From CAYGZA01 sp964354135 (GTDB lineage: Bacteria > Planctomycetota > Planctomycetia > Pirellulales > Thermoguttaceae): a stretch of 14,500 nucleotides of DNA. Below the pieces are notes generated by a model that had not been told where the DNA came from, searched no databases, and saw only the letters and a program-made list of their open reading frames with translations. The translations under genes were made by a program, and so were the position numbers. Positions 1-7,412 of this stretch are shown here, one piece after another. Each line of letters begins with the position of its first letter. Position 1 is the first letter of the stretch. The stretch covers positions 1 to 14,500 of the forward strand of contig CAYGZA010000168.1 of NCBI GenBank assembly GCA_964354135.1, read 5' to 3'.

Positions 1-166
1 CGATCTTGAGCATCCGGGCCGCCGGCCGAGGATCGGCGAAGCGCGCGGCGAAGGAAGCGTCGGAGTCACGTTTCCGGCGATCCTCGGGCGTCGCGGCGAG
101 CGAACCACCTGAGGCGAGAGTGAAGACGCAGACGGCGAGCAAGGCACTGCGTTTGGAGATTGTCAT
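1..166 (-). CDS. Secreted glycoside hydrolase-like protein, N-terminus only (runs off left edge)
   Basis: Reading the minus strand from ATG at 166 gives 55 open codons to the window edge. The protein begins MTISKRSALLAVCVFTLASG, a basic start followed by a hydrophobic stretch, with probable cleavage after SLAA, so it is likely exported. The mature part starts ATPEDRRKRDSD and continues into FADPRPAARMLKI. A segment of the type 'DPRPAARMLKI' resembles, from memory, the start of large planctomycete proteins related to GH106-like glycosidases; that is recollection and not a search result. There is no clear Shine-Dalgarno before this ATG, and an in-frame GTG lies two codons upstream, so the start could be off by two codons. 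Same strand as the two large glycosidases at 709-7158, which supports a shared locus. Function beyond secretion is uncertain. Confidence 0.55.
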   Translation of the reverse strand, partial: MTISKRSALLAVCVFTLASGGSLAATPEDRRKRDSDASFAARFADPRPAARMLKI

Positions 167-708
167 GGTCACGCGCTTTGCCCGAAGGGTGAGATTGAAT
201 GAGGAGATTTCCGGGGGGCGCAGTCTGCTTCACCCCCGGTCGGCGTGCATTCGGCAGCGGTTGCCGTTTCAAGGTCCAGTCCACGCCGGACTCAGCCTAG
301 CGGCGCTGCCATGAGCTTGAATGAGCGGCCCAGGGAAGTCAAGCCAATAAGTGGGCGCCCTCCAAGAACTCTCGCCCCCCACACGTGCGGTTTGATTCTC
401 CGTTGCGAGACGATCCCGCACTTGGTGCCGGGGTTGGCCGAGGACTGTCGGCGGTTGGGAAAGAAGTGGGGTGTACCGTTCATCCCGAGCATCGGCTATG
501 GAGGCCGAGGGGCGGACTGGAACGGGCCACTTGAAGGAGCAGCTCCTTGGCCAAGTGGTTCGGACCTCTGGGGGCGAGGTCCTCTCCGTTCAGCCAGCCG
601 AGAGGTTGCTCACACAGTCCACTGGGAAGTCGATGGACCGGCGTAGGAACAGATAATGACTGCCGCGTCGGAGGCGGCGAGGGCAACCGAAGTCCCCAAG
701 CCACTAGC
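167..708. other. Intergenic region with hairpins, no convincing gene
   Basis: About 540 bases lie between the left-edge gene and the six-hairpin glycosidase. The short ORFs here (for example 245-646 plus and 292-492 minus) have low-complexity, arginine- and proline-rich translations with no recognisable domain and no good ribosome binding site, so I do not call them. A GC-rich hairpin sits at 211-239 (CCGGGGG pairing with CCCCCGG), in what would be the 5' leader of the left-edge gene on the minus strand. Two more hairpins lie at 527-582 and are listed separately. No T-run terminator and no tRNA arm set is visible. Confidence 0.5.
527..582. other. Two adjacent strong hairpins (possible structured RNA or terminator-like element)
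   Basis: The first stem pairs CCACTTG (527-533) with CAAGTGG (552-558) and AAGGAG (534-539) with CTCCTT (543-548). It has a three-base loop and a GGC bulge on the 3' side. Three bases later GGACCTC (562-568) pairs perfectly with GAGGTCC (576-582) around a seven-base loop. Both pairings are read directly from the sequence. No U-tract follows on either strand, so a classical intrinsic terminator is not supported. It lies downstream of the minus-strand glycosidase at 709-3378, so it could serve as a 3'-end structure for that transcript, or be part of a non-coding RNA or an old mobile-element end. Confidence 0.35.
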
Positions 709-3378
709 CTATGGGAGCGGATCGATCTGAACCTTCTCGCCCTCGATGGTGATTCGATGGCGGCGTCCTTTGTAGAGGATTTCGGCCCGGGCGCTGGGCC
801 AATCGGCCGGGAGTCGCGGCGTCACCTCAAGAGATTTCCACGTGGGGGTGACGCCCAGCACGCCATGAATCACGGCGGCGGTCGCCGCGACCATGTCGGC
901 CAGATAGGGCTCGCCGCTTTCCATGCGACCGCGATCGCCGCGGATGTCGGCCGAGTTGTTCCCCACCCAACTCGTTTGCCGCGCCCGTTCGGCGAACCCC
1001 CGCAGCCGCCGCGCCGCCCCTTCGCGGTCGCCGGCACATGCACGGCCGACAATCTCCCAATAGGTCTGGCACAGCAGACTGCCTCCGTTCATGTAGACGC
1101 CGAAGGTCTGCCACGCGGCGGGATTCACGCGGGCCGGCGCCGGCCACAACGCCGAGAGACTGGCGTATCCGCGGTAACCGTGCTCCTTCTCCAGAACCTT
1201 GATTCTCGCGTCGGCGGTGGCGACGATTTTACGGGCCTGCGCGGGGGAGGCGATGCCCACGGCGATCGGTGGCCATTGACACAGGTCGCAGAAGTAGGCG
1301 ACTTCGTTGCCCTGGGCGTCGATCCAATCGAGATAACGAGGCCCGCCGGGAGCGTTCTCCCGCCACAACGCCGCGTTGAACGCCGCCTTGAGCGAATCGG
1401 CTAGGCGACGATATTGCTGCGCCTTGTCGGCGAACCCGGCCGCTTCCTCCATTTCCGCCAGGTCACGCGCGGCCCGGCAGAAGAAGGCGTTGTAGTACCC
1501 GTTGATTCCGCCGGTGACGATGGCGTCGTAGTACCAATGGGCGCCCACGTCGTCGAGTTTGAACAACCCGCGGCCGTCGCGGCGCGTCACGAAATAGTCG
1601 AGCATCCGTTCCATGGCCGGCAAGTGCCGGCGGACGAACTCCAGATCGCCGCTGTGCATGAGGTAGAAATGTGTGCCGAGAATCGTGTGTAGATTGTCGT
1701 CGACCCATTGGCCCGTCTGGTTGTAGCCGAAGCGGGTCCGTCCCAGCGGGTCGATCGTGGCCATGATGCGGGCGAGATGTCCGCGGAATGCCCGCGATGC
1801 GTCGTAGGCGTTCAGCGCCAGCTTGCCCGCCGCGGGAACGCCCGCCGACAACGCCGCGCCGTACATCCAGCTCGAGCCGGCGTAGTACCAGCCGTCGGTC
1901 TCGTTGCCGAAGTCAAAGTTCTTCTGGTCGTTGACCGCTCCGCCGTTGAAGACGGAACCGTAGAAATCCTGGAGAGACTCCTCGGTCGCCTTGTCGGGGA
2001 GGGTGATCGCCAGTTGGTAGCCGGTCGATCGCTTGTCGACGGCAGAAAGCGCAAGCTCGATCGTTTCCGTTTGCCCAGCGAGGCGTTCTTGCACGGACTC
2101 CGGGACCGTGATCGCGCCCGCCTCACTCAGGAACGCAAAGCTCCCGCGGCGATAGAGGTGTCCGCCGCGGACTTCGAGGCGGAGATCGGCCGGCGCATGC
2201 CAATTGGTCCACAGTTTGTAGATCGCCCAGGCGTCGCGATCCAACACGGTCTGCACGTGGTTCTCGCAGATCCGACCCGGAAGGGAAACCGCCAGGTTGT
2301 AGAAGTCGCTGGATCGGGCGTCGAGCCGGGCGGGATCGTACCACAAAGTGCTGGTGACGGAGTTGGGTATCCGCCGCGCGTCGAAGGCGAAGAACAGCCC
2401 CGGGCTGCCGGAGAGAATCACCTCCGTGTTCTTATTCCACCGGCGGACAATCTTCCACACCAGCGCGGCGCCGTCGACGCCGGCCGACAGCGTCCAATCT
2501 TCGCTGGCCACGGCGACCTCCTGCTTGCCGGAGGTCAATGGGATGCCGACGAACTGTAGCGTCGTTCGGCCGTTTTCCCGGCGGGCCTCCACCTTCGCCG
2601 GTTTCGCATGGCGGCTCTCGTAACGCGTGCCGTCGCGAACGACGAAGTAAGTATAACCGTTTTGTGCCCACGGCAGCCGGCCGCGCCCACGGCCATATCC
2701 CGGATAGGCGATCGCCGCGCGCCGAGCCAAGACCGATTGGGTGCTGAGCCCTTGCGGACCACGGAGATGCAACTCCACCATGGCCGGCGCTTCGACGTTG
2801 AATTCCGCCTTGCCGAACCCTCCTTCGATGCCTACCGTCTTGGGGCGGAATTCCGGTAGCGGGATCCCGACTTCGCCGAGGCAGAGGTAGCCCGGATACC
2901 TGGCGCCCGTCTGAGATCCTTCGGGAAAGAACAGCCGAAGGTACCGGGCCGGCGCGGGTTTTCGGAGGGCGTAATGCCATTTCCGCTCCAGATCATACGC
3001 TTGGCCGTCGCGGGGCAACTCCTGGGGACCGATCGAGCGCACGTCTATCCAGGAGCCCGCCGCTCCCGACGCGCTGACTTGAATGACAACCTTGGCGGGC
3101 GGGCAGTGGATCCGGTCTTGATAACAGGCCCAAGCAATACGAACCTCGCTGACGGTGGTTTCATGTCCCAAATCGAGCTGCCACCACGCGGCCTTGTCCT
3201 TGCCCGCGACGGTCTGCCAGTAGTTCCCGTTCTCATCGGCGATCTCGTCGGCCGCGGCCGCGGCGCCGTAACCGGGCCCCCACTCGCTGGAGGCCGAAGC
3301 CGTCTGCGCTCGACATACACCCCGATCGCTCAGCAACACGAGAACCGCGATGCCCGCAATCCGCCCGCCGGCCATCAT
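709..3378 (-). CDS. Secreted discoidin-domain six-hairpin glycosidase (rhamnosidase/phosphorylase-like fold)
   Basis: 889 residues. Residues 1-24 form a signal peptide (hydrophobic GIAVLVLL, cleavage near CRA-QT). Residues 26-172 are an F5/8 type C (discoidin) carbohydrate-binding domain, shown by WWQLDLG at 65-71, ARYLRLFF at 144-151 and LGEVGI at 167-172. A beta-rich linker follows. From roughly residue 475 to 850 there is an alpha/alpha-toroid of the six-hairpin glycosidase superfamily, with aromatic- and acid-rich helices (for example NETDGWYYAGSSW, GQWVDDNLHT, CDLCQWPPIAVG, MNGGSLLCQTYWE). The tail (LEVTPRLPADWPSARAEI) resembles the small C-terminal beta domain of such enzymes. I cannot fix the GH family; alpha-L-rhamnosidase, amylo-glucosidase and phosphorylase-like relatives are all possible. 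The ATG at 3378 (followed by a second ATG) is preceded by GAGGAG at good spacing. Likely acts outside the cytoplasm on a glycan. Confidence 0.85.
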   Translation of the reverse strand: MMAGGRIAGIAVLVLLSDRGVCRAQTASASSEWGPGYGAAAAADEIADENGNYWQTVAGKDKAAWWQLDLGHETTVSEVRIAWACYQDRIHCPPAKVVIQVSASGAAGSWIDVRSIGPQELPRDGQAYDLERKWHYALRKPAPARYLRLFFPEGSQTGARYPGYLCLGEVGIPLPEFRPKTVGIEGGFGKAEFNVEAPAMVELHLRGPQGLSTQSVLARRAAIAYPGYGRGRGRLPWAQNGYTYFVVRDGTRYESRHAKPAKVEARRENGRTTLQFVGIPLTSGKQEVAVASEDWTLSAGVDGAALVWKIVRRWNKNTEVILSGSPGLFFAFDARRIPNSVTSTLWYDPARLDARSSDFYNLAVSLPGRICENHVQTVLDRDAWAIYKLWTNWHAPADLRLEVRGGHLYRRGSFAFLSEAGAITVPESVQERLAGQTETIELALSAVDKRSTGYQLAITLPDKATEESLQDFYGSVFNGGAVNDQKNFDFGNETDGWYYAGSSWMYGAALSAGVPAAGKLALNAYDASRAFRGHLARIMATIDPLGRTRFGYNQTGQWVDDNLHTILGTHFYLMHSGDLEFVRRHLPAMERMLDYFVTRRDGRGLFKLDDVGAHWYYDAIVTGGINGYYNAFFCRAARDLAEMEEAAGFADKAQQYRRLADSLKAAFNAALWRENAPGGPRYLDWIDAQGNEVAYFCDLCQWPPIAVGIASPAQARKIVATADARIKVLEKEHGYRGYASLSALWPAPARVNPAAWQTFGVYMNGGSLLCQTYWEIVGRACAGDREGAARRLRGFAERARQTSWVGNNSADIRGDRGRMESGEPYLADMVAATAAVIHGVLGVTPTWKSLEVTPRLPADWPSARAEILYKGRRHRITIEGEKVQIDPLP

Positions 3379-3396
3379 GGGTTGGCTCCTCGTTCG

Positions 3397-3657
3397 TTAC
3401 AGATCCCGTTGTAGCGAATGCGCTGGCGTCCGCTGTTTTCTCCCCGGGTAATCGAGGCCCTTGTCGTCGCCCATTACGAACGTACCGGCGCGTATCAGGA
3501 CGAACTCCATCTTCACCCCGCCGCCCAGGTCCACCGTGAGTTCCCGCGGCACGCGTTCGCGGTGCCGGTTACCCGGCCATCGCGCAATTCTTGCTTCTGC
3601 CCGTGGGCCAGACGTTGCTGGGCGGGCTTTCCTTCCGCAGGGCTCCCACGAAAGGTT
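3397..3657 (-). pseudogene. Relic of an FGE/SUMF1-type (formylglycine-generating enzyme-like) domain
   Basis: On the minus strand a frame is open from 3657 (after a TGA at 3658-3660) to a TAA at 3397-3399. Its last 50 codons read RELTVDLGGGVKMEFVLI, then RAGTFVMGDDKG, and stop 19 residues later. 'GGGVKMEFVLIPAGTFMMG'-like text is the typical opening of the SUMF1/FGE-sulfatase domain, whose full length is about 220-280 residues. Here only the first 30 or so residues are recognisable, there is no ATG start or export signal in frame, and the remainder is absent. The upstream codons are arginine- and proline-rich without clear homology. I read this as a deletion remnant left in the 336-bp gap between two glycosidase genes. 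Intact family members either activate sulfatases or serve other roles in large planctomycete paralog sets, so the original role cannot be deduced. Confidence 0.6.
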
Positions 3658-3714
3658 TCAGAGCCGCGTTCTGCATCTCATCCGCCTCTCCCGAGCTTTG
3701 CCTGGCGCTGAATC

Positions 3715-6700
3715 CTATTTGGGGACTACCCGCCGTGTGGCGTACAGCTTGACGGGTCCGAGTAGCCCCGACTCCTGCAACGGGGAGTCTTTCTTCCAGA
3801 CACGATACGTCGCGAACGTGTGCCGGCCTGCTGGACTCGGCTTGCCCTCCAACAACCATTTCGGCCACGACTTGAGCATGCTATCCGGGCCGCGCTCGGA
3901 GTCTTCGGGCAACTGCTCGTCGCCGATCATGCGGTTGACCCACAGGTTCGTCACCAGCACTTCCAAGAGATTATTGCCGGCCCGAAGGGATTCGGTGACC
4001 TCAACGCGGAAAGGGGTTTTCCAAAGGATGCCCAAATCCTCGCCGTTAAGTCGTACCTGGGCGATCACCGCAACCTTGCCGAAGTCCAGGTACGCCGCGC
4101 GGCCGGCAGCCAACGCTTCGGGCGGCACGCGGAAGGTCCTGCGGTACGTTGCCGTCCCGGAGAAGTACTTGACGCCCGGGTCGCCGTGATGGCTCCACGA
4201 GATCAGCTTGCTCAGCTTGACGCTCTCGGGTGCACCGGTATTGACCGGGAATCGCACGTCCCACGGGCCCTCGATTGGCTGTGCGGCGGGAATGCCGTCC
4301 ACCCGAGATCGCAGCGTGCGGCCTGAAGCGGTCTTGAGTTCGTACTGTCCGTTCTCCCACGCTTCGAGCAGCAAGTCCCCGTTGGCCGCGCGTTGGACCC
4401 TGGCCGTCGGCGCCGGATCGACGACATCGTCCAGGCACGCCGTCTGGCCGTCCAGAACCACCGTCTTGCGAGGCTTGCCGTCGAGCGTGTAATCGACATC
4501 GAGCGTTTTCAGCATCTGCATGCCGGGGTCATCCCCTTCGCCCAATCGCCACGCTGCGAACCGCCTTTCGCCGCCGTCGACAATTGCCTGGACCTTGGCC
4601 GTCACGTCGCGAGTTCTCATCGGATCGCCCGACAGGCCGTACACGGCTTTCTTCACGACGAGTTTCGACGGAAGCGGCGGTTGGGACAACACGCTCTGGC
4701 CATCCCGGGTCACCGAGATCACCGGATCGAAAACCTCCCGGCCCGGGCGAAATACAACGAACACCGACTCATGCGGCTCCAGCCGCATCGGCACTCGCGT
4801 GATGCCTTGGGTCCGTTCATACTCGGCTATGGGCTCGGTCCGCCCGGTCTGCGGCCACCACAGCTCCGGTTGGCCCGTCGCCGCGCGGAAGGCGCACACT
4901 CCCTGGACCACGCCATCGACCTTGTTAGCCACGAAGTAGAGTTCCAGGCCATCGTCCGTGCGGCGGTGCGTATAGAGCAGCTTGCCCTTGACCGCCGGAT
5001 CGCAAGAAAAGTCCGGCGGCAAGTTCCTGCCGGCCAGGACCTTCTCCGGCGTGGATCCCCAGATCACGCGTCCCTTGCCGACGCGGCGTTCGCCACTTCC
5101 GTGGTTTCCGGCATTCTTGCCCCACAGTTCATCGGCCAGCCGCGTCAGCTCCTGGTCACACCCTGGGAAGCCGGCCAGGCTCGGAGACTTCAGCGGCCTC
5201 GTCCCCAACACCGTGGCGCCGGCCTCGACGAGTTCCTTGATCCGCTTCAGCAGTTGGGGAGTCATGGTCTCGACTTTCGGCAACGGGCTCTGGGTATAGA
5301 CGTAGTTGCCTTCGACGTGCATGACCGGCCGACCATCGGCGTTGTAGCTCGGCAGGACCAGCAGACGATAGCTCATCCCGGAGGGCAACACGATGCGTCC
5401 GTCCCGGACTTTCATGCCATGGAGCACCAGTTCCGCGGGACAACCGTCGAAGTTGTACTCCGGCCGACCGGGGATCGCCTCGCGATCGGCCGCGGGAATC
5501 GGGGCCACAAATCGGTGCGGCCCACCCTCGGGCGCCACGAAACAGACATCCGCCACGAACTGCCCCTGCCGAAGCATGTGCTGGCAGCGCGCGACATACT
5601 CGTGCCACGGCTTGGACTGCTCCCACCACGTCAGCGACCGGTGGAACGCGGTCCCGATGAAAAGGAACGACACGCCCGGCACGTGCCGGGGCCAAGGCTG
5701 CATGATCCATTCGCTGAAGTTGAAACGGTTTACCCCGGCCGAGAACGCCCAGTCACCCAGGCGCTTGAGCGTTGCGGGATGATCGAGGAAATCGCCGCGC
5801 CAACAGGTAAGAGCCTCGGCGCCGAGGATGCGGTTGCCATAGACATGGGCCGCGGAGGCCATCTCCTCGACGATGTCGCACAGCGGAAGCCCGGTATAAC
5901 AGCCTCGCTGCCAGAACTCGCACATCGGTTCGTCTGCGCGTCCGGCGTAGCGCAGATCGTCGCACGTTCCGTCGTAGGCCTCGATCGAGAGGCGAAGCCC
6001 CTTCTTGTGGGCAAGCTCCCGCAAGTGCCCGGCGTAGTTCTCCAGGAGCATCTCGCAGATCGTCTCGCGGTAATCCCACAGGAATCGCTCGGACACGTCC
6101 AGGCTGTCGACGATCAATCCGTTGAGCGTCGGCAGATAAGGCAGCAAATCGTAACCGCGCCGGCGGCGGTACTCGTCGCGGAACCCGGCGGTCCAGTTTC
6201 CGGAGCCCGACTCCCAACTATCCGCGTGGGTCGAGACCAGCGTTTTGCCGGCCAGCGGCCCGACATCCGCCGCCAGTTTCTCGACCATCGCGGAGAAATG
6301 CGCCTCGATCGCGGATTTGCTAAGCTTGTCGCATTCCAACCCCGCGGCTTCGGCCTGCGCCATTCGCGTGCCGCCGCCGGCCACCGTATGTCCGATCCTC
6401 AGGATGAGCCAACGCCCAGGGGGAACATCCCAGGTCAGCCGTCCGCGCTGGTCCATCCGGGCCGTCAGATCCTGGACCTTGACCGACGCGATACACTGCG
6501 CGCCGGGAACGATCGGCCACTGGGGGTTGGTGGGAATGAACCTGGGCCAAGGCACGCAGCCGGCGAAATCCTGGTCGCCGGCAAACGACTTGGTCGAGTT
6601 GAAATTCTCGATCCGGCGGAACTTGCCCGCTGCGTCCGCCGCGGGCGCCGGGCAGGCCAACACGGCGATGTCACGATAGAAGTCCCGTGTCGTTGACGGC

Positions 6701-7158
6701 TGAGCCAACACCGCGTGAAAGTGAACGGGACCTTGGATCATCGTCTCCGATGCCACGACCTTCTGGGATGCCTGTTCCGGTTTCACCCAGGGCCCGCCGC
6801 TGCCGGCCCAGCCGGGGCAATTGTTCAGGTTGACCTCGAGTCCGAGTCGGCCGGCCTCCGACACCATGTGCTGGAACATCGCTCGCCACGATTCGGACAT
6901 GAAGCGATGGGGACCCTTAGGATTTCCCATGTCCCCGTCCATGAACAGCAAGCCCCCGATGCCCGCTCGCCGCATCGCCTCCAGATCGGCGGTGATGCCT
7001 TCGCGTGTGACGTTGCCTTCGAGCCAGAAGCAATAGACCCACGGTTTGGCCGAGTGGGGCGGAGATCGAAATTCCTCGACCAGATCGGCGCCGCGAGTCG
7101 CGGTCGTGCCAGCCCAAGTGAGTGCCCAAACCAGAATCGAAAGACGAAGCTTTGCCAT
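3715..7158 (-). CDS. Secreted GH106-family alpha-L-rhamnosidase-like enzyme
   Basis: 1147 residues, the usual size for GH106. Residues 1-23 are a signal peptide (MAKLRLSILVWALTWAG..). The mature protein opens with KPWVYCFWLEGNVTREGI and DLEAMRRAGIGGLLFMDGDMG (38-77), the hallmark start of the GH106 TIM barrel, in which the enzyme chooses alpha-L-rhamnosyl groups. Further barrel motifs are HADSWESG (311-318), SIEAYDG (391-397) and LGAEALTCW (445-453); E393 and E448 are my candidates for acidic active-site residues, by inference only. A galactose-binding/GH2-like beta-sandwich closes the protein (GPWDVRF, FSGTATYRRTF, LDFGKVAVIAQVRLNGEDLG, NLLEVLVTNLWVNRMIGD). The ATG at 7158 lacks a strong Shine-Dalgarno but the signal peptide fixes it well. 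It is transcribed divergently from the URO-D operon. The likely product is free rhamnose released outside the cytoplasm from pectin-like or other rhamnose-containing glycans. Confidence 0.88.
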   Translation of the reverse strand: MAKLRLSILVWALTWAGTTATRGADLVEEFRSPPHSAKPWVYCFWLEGNVTREGITADLEAMRRAGIGGLLFMDGDMGNPKGPHRFMSESWRAMFQHMVSEAGRLGLEVNLNNCPGWAGSGGPWVKPEQASQKVVASETMIQGPVHFHAVLAQPSTTRDFYRDIAVLACPAPAADAAGKFRRIENFNSTKSFAGDQDFAGCVPWPRFIPTNPQWPIVPGAQCIASVKVQDLTARMDQRGRLTWDVPPGRWLILRIGHTVAGGGTRMAQAEAAGLECDKLSKSAIEAHFSAMVEKLAADVGPLAGKTLVSTHADSWESGSGNWTAGFRDEYRRRRGYDLLPYLPTLNGLIVDSLDVSERFLWDYRETICEMLLENYAGHLRELAHKKGLRLSIEAYDGTCDDLRYAGRADEPMCEFWQRGCYTGLPLCDIVEEMASAAHVYGNRILGAEALTCWRGDFLDHPATLKRLGDWAFSAGVNRFNFSEWIMQPWPRHVPGVSFLFIGTAFHRSLTWWEQSKPWHEYVARCQHMLRQGQFVADVCFVAPEGGPHRFVAPIPAADREAIPGRPEYNFDGCPAELVLHGMKVRDGRIVLPSGMSYRLLVLPSYNADGRPVMHVEGNYVYTQSPLPKVETMTPQLLKRIKELVEAGATVLGTRPLKSPSLAGFPGCDQELTRLADELWGKNAGNHGSGERRVGKGRVIWGSTPEKVLAGRNLPPDFSCDPAVKGKLLYTHRRTDDGLELYFVANKVDGVVQGVCAFRAATGQPELWWPQTGRTEPIAEYERTQGITRVPMRLEPHESVFVVFRPGREVFDPVISVTRDGQSVLSQPPLPSKLVVKKAVYGLSGDPMRTRDVTAKVQAIVDGGERRFAAWRLGEGDDPGMQMLKTLDVDYTLDGKPRKTVVLDGQTACLDDVVDPAPTARVQRAANGDLLLEAWENGQYELKTASGRTLRSRVDGIPAAQPIEGPWDVRFPVNTGAPESVKLSKLISWSHHGDPGVKYFSGTATYRRTFRVPPEALAAGRAAYLDFGKVAVIAQVRLNGEDLGILWKTPFRVEVTESLRAGNNLLEVLVTNLWVNRMIGDEQLPEDSERGPDSMLKSWPKWLLEGKPSPAGRHTFATYRVWKKDSPLQESGLLGPVKLYATRRVVPK

Positions 7159-7412
7159 AAACGTGATCCGATACTCTCAAGTCGCGTGAAGCCTGGAGCC
7201 GACCCCAGCTTGCCACGTCGGCCATCTTATCAGAGTTGAGACTCAGAAGTAAGGGAACCTCCGAGCCCCGATCACGTGTGGAAGATTCTCCGCAGGTTGG
7301 GCTGGACCTGCCAGAAGCCACTCTATTAAGATGGGCAGACTATCGGTGCTCGGAGCGTATCCGACCAAAGTCGAAACGGGAAATACCGGTTGAGATCGGA
7401 AAGGATGCCTCG
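7159..7412. promoter_or_regulatory. Divergent intergenic region between rhamnosidase and URO-D operon
   Basis: These 254 bases must hold promoters for both the minus-strand rhamnosidase and the plus-strand URO-D operon. ACGTGATC (7161-7168) and GATCACGT (7270-7277) form a perfect 8-bp inverted repeat, extendable to 9 of 10 bases, with the left copy just upstream of the rhamnosidase start codon. A second imperfect dyad is at 7226-7253 (CTTA..GAGT..ACTC..TAAG). Neither is long enough to exclude chance. TATTAA at 7324-7329 could be a -10 element but no matching -35 at proper spacing is seen. The URO-D frame stays open upstream to 7236, but the GGAAAGGA at 7397-7404 selects ATG 7413. Confidence 0.35.

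Noticed and set aside
385..410. Text CACACGTGCGGTTTGATTC, similar to the 3' half of group II intron domain V
   Set aside because: The matching 5' half of the stem is absent upstream and no reverse transcriptase text is nearby, so the resemblance is probably chance.
547..2559. Plus-strand frames at 547-1404 and 1708-2559
   Set aside because: Mostly antisense to the six-hairpin glycosidase. No ribosome site or domain.
3418..3711. 97-codon plus-strand frame in the gap between the glycosidases
   Set aside because: The opposite strand carries the FGE-like motif, and the plus-strand translation has no domain.
4393..6696. 767-codon open frame on the plus strand
   Set aside because: It is the antisense shadow of the GH106 gene. 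Its translation is rich in R, H and P with no domain, and long antisense frames are expected in GC-rich DNA with strong third-position bias.
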